A stretch of DNA of 64,000 nucleotides, taken from positions 20,931,501 through 20,995,500 of the forward strand of contig CM062218.1 of NCBI GenBank assembly GCA_031216445.1. The letters run 5' to 3'. Position 1 is the stretch's first letter; every line of letters starts with the position of its first letter. Both the position numbers and the translations under genes were made by a program. Positions 46,776-58,009 of the stretch are shown here, in pieces. The notes under the pieces are model-generated. The model did not search any database, was not told the origin of the DNA, and saw only the letters and a list, made by a program, of their open reading frames with translations. The stretch is from Lateolabrax maculatus. Lineage: Eukaryota; Chordata; Actinopteri; Acropomatiformes; Lateolabracidae.

Positions 46776-47926
46776 CTGGGTACGTAACAGACACACCTGA
46801 GCCAAATCCAATTCAATATTTGAAAGATTTAAAGATAGTAATTTATGCACTTTACTGTAAACAGCGTGGAATTTCATGTATGCTAACATACTTTTTGGTG
46901 AGTCTCTGGGTGTCTATAAACATGAGGTGTGCGGTCAAAAAAAGTCTTAGAAATGTGATAATAATGGGTGTTGCAAACAAATTTGCAGTTTTATACATAA
47001 AAGTTTTCTGCCTCTCTGCTGCACACACATTGTGGGGGCCTATGTGCATAAGCAGATATGAATAAAAATAAATTAATATTTTCTTAAACCGGGAACCTTA
47101 GCCGTATTTTCAGTTTCAAATCCCCTTTATATCCAAATTCTATTTGTTCACGACTTTCATTATACTGATGTATTTTCAGATAGTGTAACAATGTACAACC
47201 GTACTAATGGAACACTGAAACCACTTGAAACTGAACTGAAACTGTTAGTTAAAGTGTTATTAGTTAACCTGGATATTTCACGTGTTAAATGCTGATGTTT
47301 GCTGATATAAAAGGCAGCAAAGCTCTGCACAGAGGAGAGAACAGCACATATCATGCATGGTGGTTAAGGCACACTCTGAACCCGGCCACACCTCTTTTTT
47401 ATCTCTGGACTTGTCTATTTCCTTCTTCAGGATGTCCACCTTCTTGAAGGACTCCAAGCTGTCCACGCTGTAGACGAGTACGAAGCCGTCTGCCACCGAG
47501 TAGTAGTGTTTGGGGAGGTCCTGTCCATCGTGGAGGCCCTTGGTGTCATAAAGCCTCAGCTGCTCCCTCACCCCGCGGTCAGTCTCCACCGAGGCCACAT
47601 ACACATCCTCCTGGGTCTCACTGGACTCCGAGCCTGGGAGATACAGACACAGCTTATTCACACAACACTGTAGGCCAAACAGGGAGGGAACCCTCCTCAA
47701 TATTCACTGACGCTAAACCAGATCAAGACCGTCTACATTAGACTCCTCCATTGAACACACGGAAATCCTAATTCAACCTGTATGCATAATAGTGCAGCTC
47801 TGTTATTTCCTCGTGACTAACGTCATACTGACCTGCAGTGTGATTTCCGTACAGCAGCTGTTCCAGTATGGCGGTTTTTCCAACTGCTGCCTGGCCACAC
47901 ACCACAACCTTACAGCCTTTTCCCAT
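46533..47926 (-). CDS. nkiras1: nkiras1: NF-kappa-B inhibitor-interacting Ras-like protein 1 (kappaB-Ras1), complete
   Basis: An atypical small GTPase that binds the PEST region of I-kappaB and slows its breakdown, restraining NF-kappaB. kappaB-Ras proteins also act on Ral signalling. The minus-strand exons 47926-47833, 47633-47392 and 46775-46533 join in frame (579 nt) to 192 residues, the same as human. P-loop GQAAVGKT is at 11-18, DTKGL at 61-65 in place of the Ras DTAGQ, and NKTD at 120-123. The C-terminus (PSNDI) has no CAAX box, as in the family. The start is chosen at MGKGCKVVVCG, which matches the human N-terminus and has a good Kozak context. The gene is head-to-head with rpl15 and tail-to-tail with ube2e1. 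Human NKIRAS1 rather than NKIRAS2 is supported by synteny and by the PQSKS.FPLPGRK tail. Confidence 0.96.
46776..47391 (-). other. nkiras1: nkiras1 intron between coding exons 2 and 3
   Basis: 616 bp, AT-rich. Nothing else recognised. Confidence 0.9.
47392..47633 (-). CDS. nkiras1: nkiras1 coding exon 2
   Basis: 242 nt, acceptor CTCCCAG. It encodes G-SESSETQEDVYVASVETDRG... through DKSRDKKE and holds the switch-II-like DTKGL. The donor is GTGTGG, a weak form of GT. Confidence 0.95.
47833..47926 (-). CDS. nkiras1: nkiras1 coding exon 1
   Basis: 94 nt encoding MGKGCKVVVCGQAAVGKT through GNHTA plus one base. Donor GTCAGT. A 7-nt 5' UTR stub precedes the ATG after acceptor TCGTAG (47934). Confidence 0.95.
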
Positions 47927-48330
47927 TTCGAGCCTACGAAGTATGAACACCAAACGTTTATGGTCTCACCTGGCACATGTCAGACATCCTATAATAGCAC
48001 TGACCCGCTCAGGGGCCGCTCTAAAGCAGCCCGCCGCGGCTCCGGCGCTGCCCTCGGCGTCGGCTCGCCATGACAGCGGTCTGTTGTTTAGCCTCGCGCT
48101 GCAGCGGGCTAGCCGTGGCGGCTGCTTCTGCGTCACGCAGCAGTGAACACACCGACAGCACAGCAGCTGGAGCCGCTCTCCGGTAAGTACCGGCGGGGTC
48201 CGGTGAAGGTCCTTACCTGAATCAGGTGGAAAATAACTCGCCGCCTATCAAGTCTTTAACTGTAGCATCCCAGCCGGAGCGTCCATCCTGCCCCGCTAGC
48301 ACTTTGACAAGACTCATTCTGTCACTGCGC
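47927..48330 (-). other. nkiras1: nkiras1 5' UTR: short stub, intron, and probable non-coding exon
   Basis: The stub 47927-47933 follows an acceptor TAG. A consensus donor CAG|GTAAGG on the minus strand ends a putative non-coding exon at 48217, which would start near 48,330 in GC-rich, CpG-containing DNA. On the plus strand a second good donor (CCG|GTAAGT at 48183) exists whose use is unknown. Confidence 0.55.
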
Positions 48331-48696
48331 ATGCGCGACTGGCGGAGTTCACCAGCACCAACAAAAACATTTTTAGTTTTTGTTTGAGTTTATAATATGC
48401 TATCTAATATATTGTGTAATAATATTACATTACAGTTGTTATGCACTGTGCATGTTGTTCATTCTTTCAATGTTTATTATTATTGTTGATTTTGCATATA
48501 TATTGTGATAGTTAATTTGGTAGTCAATATACGCGCCTTATTTTCCCTCGAGGCTCTACTGTGTGACGATATTAAATTATGGAATTCATTTTTAATTGAT
48601 AATTAATTGAAATTAGAAAGAGAGCGCGTGTTTGATTCACGAAAGTACCGCAAAAGTATCATCAAGCGTGTGGAGAAGCTCAAAAAACAAACGAGG

Positions 48697-48713
48697 ACTA
48701 CATTTCCCATGAG
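48697..48713 (+). promoter_or_regulatory. ZNF143-like site upstream of rpl15
   Basis: ACTACATTTCCCATGAG agrees with the core ACTACANNTCCCA of the Staf/ZNF143 site, about 70 bp before the rpl15 start. Confidence 0.55.
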
Positions 48714-48750
48714 CACCAAAGAAGGAAATGCGTCACCGCCGTTTTGATAA

Positions 48751-48763
48751 GGCATGCTGGGAA
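48751..48763 (-). promoter_or_regulatory. ZNF143/THAP11-like site at rpl15 start
   Basis: GGCATGCTGGGAA reads TTCCCAGCATGCC on the minus strand, the SBS2 core. It ends about 6 bp before the TOP start. Confidence 0.6.
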
Positions 48764-48768
48764 CGTTT

Positions 48769-48798
48769 CCTCTCTCTTTCCGGCTGGTACGCCATCAT
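48769..48798 (+). other. rpl15: rpl15 non-coding exon 1 with 5' TOP start
   Basis: The start is placed in the pyrimidine run CCTCTCTCTTTCC. Vertebrate ribosomal protein mRNAs begin with C and a pyrimidine tract that ties translation to mTOR. Donor CAT|GTAAGC at 48798/48799. The exact TSS within the tract is inferred. Confidence 0.75.
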
Positions 48799-49696
48799 GT
48801 AAGCGAGTATTTCTATGCTTTTGTACAAAACGTAATCCATTAAAATCATAGTGTATGTGCTGTCATCTGACCGTTTGACGCAGGACACTGTTTATCGACT
48901 TAATAACGAGCTATACTCAGCGGTCATTTGTTGCCTAACATTGATAAGAACAGTGATTACTACTCTTTTAACGGTGCTGAGATGCGGTCGTTCCGGTAGC
49001 CATTGACTCTGCTGGCCGCTGTAGAAAGCTAACGTGTTGTTACCATGCTGTCCACCAGCTTTTGTCTGATATTACTTAAGTTTCTGTGTTTTAATCCATC
49101 TGAAACAAGCACATGCACTTTGTTATTTCTCCCGGACTGTTGGCACCAGAGCCGGTTAAGTGGAGCGTGCTGACGGCTAACAGTAGCATGCTAGCTGTGT
49201 GTTTCCAGTAGCTAGTTGAGAAGCATGGACCTTCAGTCTTTAACATGCATCTCCATGCGGTACTTGTGCATTAACGCCACTTCAGACGTTACTGGGAAGA
49301 TGTGGAATTGTGGCTTTCTGGAAACTGATGCACAGAGCTGAATAAATGTACCGAACCTCGGTGGTCTTCAATCATGTGCCACCGTGACCTGAGTTACAGG
49401 TTTCAAATTGACTTGGATCTAAACGGCAGTGGATTAACTTTTTAGTGTGAGCCCGGGGCAACTAGTTAAAGTATTGGCTTGGTGTTTTGGTTTTTCCAGG
49501 TGGCCCATGGCTGAAACCCTCATCAATATGCTCTCTGTAAATAATGAAGCTCAGCTCAAGAGGTTCATGTCATTTGAACTGTAGATGCTGGCTGCATGCT
49601 GACCAGTATTCATCCTGTGTAGTGGATTCCTTTACATCGTGTTGAACAAAATCGAGTTGTGAATTGACATTAAATACTTATGTTTCTTTTCTTCAG
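48799..49696 (+). other. rpl15: rpl15 intron 1
   Basis: 898 bp, GTAAGC...CTTCAG. I checked for box C/D and H/ACA snoRNA signs (common in ribosomal protein introns) and found none convincing. Confidence 0.85.
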
Positions 49697-49706
49697 ATAA
49701 GTCAAT

Positions 49707-49878
49707 ATGGGAGCATATAGGTATATGCAGGAGCTATGGCGCAAGAAGCAGTCCGATGTGATGCGCTTCCTGCTCCGTGTCCGTTGCTGGCAGTACCGTC
49801 AGCTGTCCAACCTCCACCGCGCTCCTAGACCCACCAGGCCCGACAAGGCCCGCAGACTGGGCTACAAGGCCAAGCAGG
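49707..49878 (+). CDS. rpl15: rpl15 coding exon (first)
   Basis: 57 codons plus one base; donor GTGAGT. The exon itself begins at 49697 with a 10-nt UTR. Confidence 0.98.
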
Positions 49879-52288
49879 GTGAGTGCTGAGCCCAGAATTA
49901 CACGTAACGTGTGTGGGAGAATGATCTGTCATCTTTGCTAATTATGATTTTTGTTTGACTCAAACAGGTTACGTGATCTATCGCGTCCGTGTGCGCCGCG
50001 GAGGTCGCAAACGCCCTGTACCCAAGGGTGCCACCTATGGCAAGCCAGTGCACCATGGTGTCAACCAGATCAAGTTTGCCCGCAGTTTGCAGTCCACTGC
50101 TGAGGTACGTTCATCTCTACCACCTAGATGCTTTAAGGCCAGAAGAAACTAAGTTTCAGATGATGTGTATTGCACCAGCCATGGATTTGTACATGTGTTA
50201 CTCATTCTGGTTGCAAATGTTAACACGATGAACAAGAAAATAGGAATGCGAAAGATAGCATCGCATAGTAGCGTATTTTCCAAATTTAATAAGAATAGTC
50301 AAGGACCGTGTACTGAGACCCTCTCTTTTGATGCTGAGCACAACAGAGTGTAATGGTGGCTGTTTGACAGTGGTTAAAGGATTTAGAAATGTCCTGGAAA
50401 TGTTTCCACAACCCCCCAACAGCATAGTCCATTTCTCAGTTTGTATGTTCCCAACACAACACAATATTTTCACATATCCCTGATCTTTTCCAACCTCCTG
50501 CTCCATCAGTGAGAACTGCTCTGTAAAGCACCCTCATTGGGTACAGGGCCAGGCCCCATGCTTTGGTTTTGTGTACAAGGGCACCATACCTATTTGGATT
50601 TGTACAGAAAACCAAAAGTTTAGAAATGCACTGTTTGATTTGATTTATTAATGACACTAAAACTAATTTAATTTTGTGGAGGTTGCGTCTGACTTGCTCA
50701 CGGAGCTGGTGTTTATTCTCGCCACACTTCATAGTCAAAAGGAACACTGCTGTTCGGTGTTTTTCACAAGGACATTTGGGGCAGTAGGAAAAGCATTGGT
50801 GTAAATGATACAACAGATAATGGCTAAATACCATTCAGTGGACTGAACTATTTTGATTGCAAACTTATCAATTCAGTCTTTATTTTGTTTAACAAGAATT
50901 ATTCTTTTTCAGCTTTTGTTTGTCATATGATGTTAAATTCAAGATCTTCGGATTAAGGACTGATGATCAGATAAAACTAGTATTTATAGACGCCACTATA
51001 GGGTCTGGGAAATAGACATTGTCAATAAATTATTTATTGACATTTGGGACTTGTTATGGCTACAAACTGTCTTAAAGTGCTGTCAATCATGTTCATGTAG
51101 CTGCTGGTTCTCTGGCAAAAAGAACATGGATGCCGCATCTCATTGCTCAGGTCGCCCAAAAAAACATTGCAATTGCAGCAATATAGTCAATGTGATTTAG
51201 GAATTCTATGTGAGACACGGTGCTTATATATGACTGCTTGTGTCCTTTAGTAGATTGAGGTTGTTTGTACAGTTGTTTTGATGAGGTTTGATATTTCCAG
51301 CATTTCTGCAACAGCGTTGTTGTAGTAGTAGTACCGGCACTTACTTGTGAACATTGTATTCAACAGCAGATGAGCAGCCTTCACGAATACACTGAATTCA
51401 GATGAATTTGAGTCAGGCTGCTGACTTTGACCAGGTTATCAACCCAGTAACACACCTGGTCCTGAACCAGAAGCACTCCAGTATCTGTAATGCACAGCAA
51501 CAACTCTGCAGTACAAGGATGGAGCAGTTCAGGGAGTTAGAGACAGAATACATTCAGTGTTGACTAAATGGAATACTGATGAAAAAGTACTAGGTACAAG
51601 TATCATCAGTGTAGTTCACAAACATTACTGCAAATGTGTCAAGTCACAACTGTTTATATTTTGCATATTTGCCCAAATGAAACTTGGAGTGAGATTAAAC
51701 TTCCACATTTGTGGATGAATATTATAGTGGAGTTGAAGGTTTCTGCTGCTTTGTAATAAACATGCTGGATTTGCCATTGTTTGTCTTCCCTTTTTAATGC
51801 AATGTAAACGCAGAGCAGCAGGGTCTGTGCCATGTTTTAAAGATTTTTTGGCTGTTGATGAAATCTCTTGCCACTGGGAGGTGACAAAGCCCAGTTGCTA
51901 TAGCAGCTTTAAGAAGGTTCCATGATTGATTTTACTACTGATTTGATGAGTCTGAATCACTGTCTGTATTTGTATTTCCCAGGAGCGTGCTGGCCGTCAC
52001 TGCGGAGCCCTGCGAGTGCTGAACTCCTACTGGGTGGGTGAGGACTCCACCTACAAGTTCTTTGAGGTGATTCTGGTCGACCCCTTCCACAAGGCCATCA
52101 GACGCAACCCAAGCACCCAATGGATCACAAAGGCTGTGCACAAGCACAGAGAGATGCGTGGCCTGACATCTGCAGGAAAGAAGAGCCGTGGCCTGGGCAA
52201 GGGCCACAAGTTCCACCTGACCATCGGAGGCTCCCGCCGTGCAGCCTGGAAGAGGCGCAACACCCTGCAGCTGCACCGCTATCGTTAG
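49707..52288 (+). CDS. rpl15: rpl15: 60S ribosomal protein eL15, complete (3 coding exons)
   Basis: A structural protein of the large ribosomal subunit, bound to 28S rRNA. The exons 49707-49878, 49968-50104 and 51983-52288 join to 615 nt and 204 residues, the usual vertebrate length. The N-terminus [17 protein letters not shown], the basic segment [16 protein letters not shown] and the C-terminus [11 protein letters not shown] are family hallmarks. A non-coding TOP exon lies at 48769. The start is the first ATG, 10 nt after the acceptor. Codon use is GC-rich at third positions, as expected for a highly expressed gene. The promoter is shared with nkiras1. Confidence 0.99.
49968..50104 (+). CDS. 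rpl15: rpl15 coding exon (second)
   Basis: 137 nt, acceptor AAACAG, donor GTACGT. Encodes [11 protein letters not shown]...LQSTAE. The preceding intron is only 89 bp. Confidence 0.98.
50105..51982 (+). other. rpl15: rpl15 last intron (1.9 kb)
   Basis: Long for this gene. AT-rich with no convincing snoRNA. The minus-strand frame at 50436-50834 has no recognisable domain. Confidence 0.8.
51983..52288 (+). CDS. rpl15: rpl15 coding exon (last)
   Basis: 306 nt, acceptor TTTCCCAG. Encodes [13 protein letters not shown]... to LHRYR, stop TAG at 52286-52288. Confidence 0.98.
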   Translation, partial: ERAGRHCGALRVLNSYWVGEDSTYKFFEVILVDPFHKAIRRNPSTQWITKAVHKHREMRGLTSAGKKSRGLGKGHKFHLTIGGSRRAAWKRRNTLQLHRYR

Positions 52289-52316
52289 AGCACGCCACAT
52301 GTCTGTACATTCAACA

Positions 52317-52322
52317 AATAAA
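52317..52322 (+). promoter_or_regulatory. rpl15: Poly(A) signal AATAAA of rpl15
   Basis: It lies 28 bp after the stop and gives the very short 3' UTR usual for ribosomal protein genes; cleavage is expected near 52,340. Confidence 0.9.
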
Positions 52323-53234
52323 CAGCCTTTTTATGGTGACAGTCCTGTCTGCTTCATTCAGTCTTTGGTTAACCTTTTGTTAAGCTTTCTCTTCTAACCT
52401 TGGGTGGTGGATTTTGTACTTTCACTTATAGCTGATCAGAGCTCCCCTAGGACTATGGGCATGTACACAATGGTTGATAACCCCTCCCTTATTTTCCTGT
52501 TTGTTACAAAGGTAGAACAAATCACAGGTTTACAATTCATATTGGTGTATAAAGGCATAAATGGGAAACTCCTAGTAAAGCTCCACCAAACTTCAACCTG
52601 AGTACAGGTCTATGCAGCTTGAGTGGAAACCTGTGTGGATGTGAAGGGCCTGTTAGTACAATGAAGTGTTAAAGGAATGAGCGGTCTACCATCCATTCAT
52701 ACCCATACACCCATTCTATGGTTGGCTCATGCGGAACTTTGTACCAATATTTAACATCTATTTCACCATAAATGACTTCAACTGTTTTTCCAGTCATTTG
52801 TAGTATATGATACACATTTGTTTGCTCTAACCTGGAGTGAATATCACTTACACATCAGGGCTGCTAACAGTTTGGACTAATTGGACGTTAAGTTTGAGCC
52901 AAAGTAACTGACTGTCAATTCCCAGGAAAGCTCCGCTATCGTCCCTGTTCTCAACCAAAATATTATGTAATGTTACACTTTACAATGGTTAAACACAGAC
53001 TTAGCTGGGTTACTGTTGCAGGTTATGCTGTATCTGATCTATTATCTGCCCAGTTTACTCTCATGCACTGTGGTCTACAGTGAAACACCGCCTCTCCTGG
53101 TTCTAATAAAGTACCTCCTAGGAATGGTAATACCTGGTATTACTGACTCTGTTGAAACACAATGGCTTCAGTAAAGGTTAACTGTCATACCTGGTTATTT
53201 CTTTAGCACAAAGAGATGGGAGAGAATTAAAACC

Positions 53235-53900
53235 CTATTCAATTTTAAATTAAAAGTATGAAAGTATGATCAGCAAAATGTAGTTCAAGTATTTAAGGTA
53301 AAAGTACTCAATGCAAAAACTGGCCTGTGACTTCTATTATATTGTATATTCTATCAGATTAGTATTGTGGAAAAACAGGATTATACTGTTGTAGCAACAT
53401 TAATTGATTGGTTTGTAAAAAATCTGAAAATAGTGAGAAAAACAGCAGATTTTCATATTACGAAGCTGGAACCTAGCGTGGTGTTGCCAGACTAATTCGC
53501 AAATGCGTATTATCTGCCAGAGCAAATGAAACATGGGCTTTCAGATTCATCTGGTTCCCAGGCTTGTTGGAACCATGATATGTTTTTATATGAAATATGA
53601 CAAAAAAAAAAAAAAAAAATAGCTGCTTAATCAACTAATCATTTCAGCTGGACTTGTATATAATGTTGGGCTGTTTAATTTACAACAAAACATATTTCAT
53701 AAACTGTTTTGTCTGCAAACATCTTAGTCAGTAAAGTAACTTAAGTTGTTAAATAATTGTAAAAAGTATAAAGTTCATTATTTCCCTCTGAGATGAGGTG
53801 CCGTGGAAGCAGAGTGGCATAAAAGAAAACACTTGCGTAAGTACCTCAAATTTGTACTGAAGTAGGCCTACTGTACTTGCTGAGTAAATGTACTTGATAT
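53235..53900 (+). mobile_element. Second copy of the 24868-type element, carrying a nested MITE
   Basis: It shares AAGTATTTAAGGTAAAAGTACT, CTTCTATTATATTGTATATTCTAT, CAAATTTGTACTGAAGTA and GAGTAAATGTACTT with 24868-25575. It is interrupted at 53474-53566 by a hAT-like MITE. Ends are decayed. Confidence 0.6.
53474..53566 (+). mobile_element. hAT-like MITE, copy 2 (93-bp internally deleted, nested)
   Basis: It keeps both ends (TAGCGTGG...CCAGACTAATTCGCAAATGCGTATTA and CTGGTTCCCAGGCT) but lacks the middle 350 bp. It is flanked by CTGGAACC and TTGGAACC, a 7-of-8 target-site duplication. Confidence 0.8.
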
Positions 53901-55176
53901 GACTTTGAATAAACTGGCCCTCAATACTCAGTACTGTGTATACAAACGCCTGAAATAGAGTGGTGACTTTTTAAGAGTTCTCTGACCTCTGCTTGTCCTA
54001 GATGACACAGATATCTATTGTTGTCCATTTCATCATCCAGTTTGACTTTTGTGTTACTGAATCTCTGCACACGCTTGATGATCATTTTAACAGTCCATGT
54101 CTAGGTTTACACCATAAGCAACATTTTTCTACTTTAAATTTAATTTTAAAGCTCTGCCCTGGCTCAGTGACTACTTCCAATCAATTAACAGACAATGTCA
54201 AACGGTTAAGTATAAGTGGAATAACATTTCATTATAGTTGGACTTTTTGAAAGAAATCCTGTGTAATTATTGGAATTTGAATAATCCCTGTGCACCAGAA
54301 AATGGAAAGTGTTGTCCAAGTCTGTCGTCCCAGGAGCAAATCTGTCACTAAAGCTTCACCTCTATAAAGTGTGGGGTTTTCAAAATGTGAAAAAGTAAAA
54401 CTAGGACATACAAGCAGTTACACTCGCACATTTCAAGAGCAATGTTCCTCACAAGAAGTCCTCATGGTGTTCACTTGAAATGACCCCCATTTGGCTCTAA
54501 ACCAGGTTCATTAAAGCAAAGTCCTTGTCTACTGGCTGATTCCCCTCCAGTCGTAGGACGACCACTTAAAGAAACCTAATCCGGACCCTTTTGTTCTATA
54601 AACTTCATTCTGCAGACAATAGTGAGTCCCCTCTGTTACACTAATCCTTGTGGTGTGTATTACTATAGGCGACCCTACTGTAGAGGTTGGGGAGGGGGAT
54701 GAGAGTTCATGTGTAGTGTGGGAAATATGTAATCCTAGAGGTGTTTGGGTGTGAGCTGTGTAAGACTTATATTTGTGTCACTAAGGCACCGACGAGCTCC
54801 GTAAATGTAAAGTTAGTACGTAAAGGTAGTTTTCTATATTCCAGTGCCACTAAGACACTCCAACTGCAGACCTTGTGTGAAATAAAGTGAAATAAAAATT
54901 CAAGAGAGCCACAAAGAGTCAAATGTTCAATGTATTACTGTGCAGGTATGGTTTTATTATCACTCTTTAATAAAGATGTTTGTTAGCATTAGAATTTCAG
55001 TTAGGTACAGAGAAATAGGGATCCAACTTAATGCTAATGCATCACCTGTTAACCAGGTTATATTTTCTTTTGGTAATTTCTCACTGTATTGGTTTTACAC
55101 CTATCACACAATAAGAAATTTATAATTTGCTATATTTTTTTAACTGACAAAAACATTCAGTTAAAACAATGAAGGG

Positions 55177-55631
55177 AGCCTGGGAACTAGACGAATCTGC
55201 GAGCTCATGTTTCATTTGGTCCGGCAGATACGTCTGCTCCCTCTCCCATTCAGACTGATTACTCAGCCCATTTAGTGGGCTAACCAATCACAAGCGTTCA
55301 TCTAGTATGAGGCGGGTTTAATACAATGACTGACAGAGACTTGCGCCATTCAGGTATCTTTTTAAATATCCAAAATGGCACTGCCGATGCAGAAAGTTAG
55401 CGGTCGGCTGCAGCGGCAGTATTAAATGGACTGGATGGTAAATTTTCTCTAAAAGAAGAACAAACAACTGCACTTAAACTTCATTTTGATAAGAAATATG
55501 TTGGCCAAACTTCTGACAGGACGTCCCATACGACAGGACGGCGTTTCGTTGTTCTGATTGGTTGTCTGTGCACAATGATAACGCACCTTGGAAATCGAAA
55601 ATGAACTACGACAATACGATGCCAGGCTCCT
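55177..55631 (-). mobile_element. hAT-like MITE, copy 3 (reversed)
   Basis: It starts AGCCTGGGAACTAGACGAATCTGCGAGCTC and ends ATGCCAGGCTCCT, the reverse complement layout of copies 1 and 4. Flanks ATGAAGGG (55169-55176) and ATGAAGGA (55632-55639) form a 7-of-8 duplication. Confidence 0.8.
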
Positions 55632-57127
55632 ATGAAGGAACTGTGTGGTTGATGACCGCTTACATGATACACCAAAGCTGCTGAATTAATTCCAAATATT
55701 CCAGATGCAACACTTAACAATTTCCTTAATTCCTCTGATTAAGTGTCCCAGTAAGCCATGACAGTTATGAACATTATGAACAATGCCAGAACCCTGAAAC
55801 TGAATCAGCTAAATGGAATTTATTCATTTTATTATTTACACTTGTAGCTAGAGTTCCACACAGCACATGAACTCTCATTCCCCCTCCACAGATGGAATCA
55901 GAGCTATCGTCAAGAAATCCCCACAGGGATCAATAACATCTTACCTTGTTATGTTAACTGCCACTGAATTAATTAACTGGGTCATTGTGACAACATCTTC
56001 TAGTCCTTAGTTACAGTAGTGTTCTCCTGACCTACAGAGTGAAAGGGTCGACTGAGAACACGGAAGGGCGGAGTGAGAACGGCCATCTCTCACATTACTC
56101 CCTCTTTATTGTCTCTCCTTACATTAGTCTGTGGGGCAGCCATAACCCTTGACCTGCTCTGTAAAAATCCCCCAAGAAAGAGAGTGAAGAACGGGATGGT
56201 ACAGCGTGGGATTGCTTACTCCTAAAAGGTTTCATTGTAGTAACTGAGGAAACATTAGCTGGGCTTGATAGCGCCTCGGGAAATGCCCATGTCTTCATGT
56301 GGAGCTTTGGCCATCTCCTGCTCGCTGTTTCAGAGGAGAAGGGAAGCTTTTCCATGTCATGTTAACCTAGTAAGAATTTAGCGTGGGGAGTGTAATTAAA
56401 GGTTCATACATACTTTCAGTGTTCTGTGGACAGCTGCAGACTTGAAGACTTCCATTCATACTACAATTGAGGGTCCACATGCGCATTTCCTTATTCACAC
56501 TCCATAATGTTGTTTGCCAACCACTAAAAAAATCAAGAAGACGAAGCATGCGCATTATGCATTTTCATCAAGTGTTTGCGCTATTTCTCTCCAGGAGCCA
56601 CAGTGTCTGTAACAGCGCTGGTCACTTCACAATCAGTGTAGCGATTAGCACTTTGGCTCACAACATCCCTAACGTTAATCAGTAAAGATGCCTATAATTG
56701 TATTAATATACGCGCCTTATATTTAGAGTGACATAAGTTGTTTGAATATGTTGTTGGCGTGATTATGACGATCTGTCTCTGATTACTGATGATGTTAGCT
56801 ACGCAGTTTGCTAATCGCAGATTAATTGCTGAAATCAGTTCATATCGGCTCTGTCCAACGGCGTACAGGCGTCAAACAGTTTACATCCTGAACCTCCCGC
56901 CAGTTAAGAACATACACTGTAAAAAACAACAACGCATTTGATCTTTGCAAATGGAAATTATGTATGTGTTCATTTGAAAGTGAGATCCGACCACAGGTGG
57001 TCACTGGAGACGTATTCTAATGCCAGGTGTGAACTCAGAGCTGTCCACTTGTGATCGGCTCACCCAGGACAGATGTTAATGCAGCTCTGAAAAGGGCCAA
57101 AGATGCAATCCATACAACCAAAGCAAT

Positions 57128-57600
57128 TAGCCTGGCATCGCCAGACTAATTCGCAAATGCGTATTAGTCTGGAACATCTCAGTTCATTTTTGATTCCCAA
57201 GTGGCGCTATCGACGGGCGGAGACAACCAATCAGAGCAATGAAGCGCCGTCCTGTTGGATGGTACTTCCTGTCAGAAGTTCGGCAAACACATATTTCTTA
57301 TCAACATAAAGTTTAAGTGCAGTTGTTTACTCTTAGAGAAAATTTACCGTCCAGTCCGTTTCATACTGCCGCTGTAGCTGGCCGGGAAACGGGATCCGCC
57401 ATATTGGATATTTATAAAGATACCTGAATGGCGCTCATCTCTGTCAGTCATTGTATTAAAACCGCCTCCTACTAGATGAACGCTTGTGATTGGTTATCCC
57501 GAGAAATCGGCAGAGTAATCAGTTTGAATGGGAGAGGGGCCAGACGTATCTGACAGAGCAAATGAACATGAGCTCGCAGATTTGTCTGGTTCCCAGGCTA
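57128..57600 (+). mobile_element. hAT-like MITE, copy 4
   Basis: 473 bp from TAGCCTGGCATCGCCAGAC to GGTTCCCAGGCTA, full length and in the same orientation as copy 1. No target-site duplication is readable, so it may have decayed or recombined. Confidence 0.8.
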
Positions 57601-58009
57601 CACAGCCATATGCTATAAGAGAGGGCTGAACACCTTCTTGTAGAGCTGATCATTCTCTGTAGGTTTGTGACTGCAATGTGTGGGCCAGCATTTAGACTTC
57701 CATGTTAGGAATTAACATTTACAGAATGTATTAATTTAATTTAATCAAAATATGAACATAAAAGTTTCTGCAATATAAAAAATGTATACTGCCAGTAAAG
57801 TATAAAAAGCTAGAAAACTTTTACTTGTGTTACAAACTTCATGCCAACTATTACGTCATTAAGACATTTTTTAGCTGACCTTTTCCCTCCTTTAATAAAA
57901 AGCACAAGAGCACATTTGGATTGGTACCCATCTATGATAAGTACCATAATGAGTTATACTCCAGCATGTTGCAACTACTTTTTTTTTTTTTTTTTTTTAA
58001 TGCACACAG

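Larger units (their letters stand above)
48331..48768. promoter_or_regulatory. Bidirectional nkiras1-rpl15 promoter interval
   Basis: About 440 bp separate the two divergent starts. The rpl15 side carries two ZNF143-type motifs. The middle is AT-rich without CpG clustering. Confidence 0.65.
52340..58000. other. Intergenic DNA between rpl15 and nr1d2
   Basis: 5.7 kb dominated by mobile elements at 53235-53900 (with a nested MITE), 55177-55631 and 57128-57600. A 20-bp T run (57979-57998) stands just before the GC-rich nr1d2 promoter. 54,000-55,100 and 55,700-57,100 look unique and contain no gene I recognise. Confidence 0.75.

Noticed and set aside
48799..51982. snoRNAs in the rpl15 introns
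   Set aside because: TGATG-like C boxes occur (for example near 50158 and 50962) but none is paired with a properly spaced CTGA D box and terminal stem. No H/ACA layout was seen.
48530..56715. Shared 16-mer AATATACGCGCCTTAT near 48,533 and 56,706
   Set aside because: It is CpG-containing and rare-looking, but flanks do not align, so I cannot separate chance from a short shared site.
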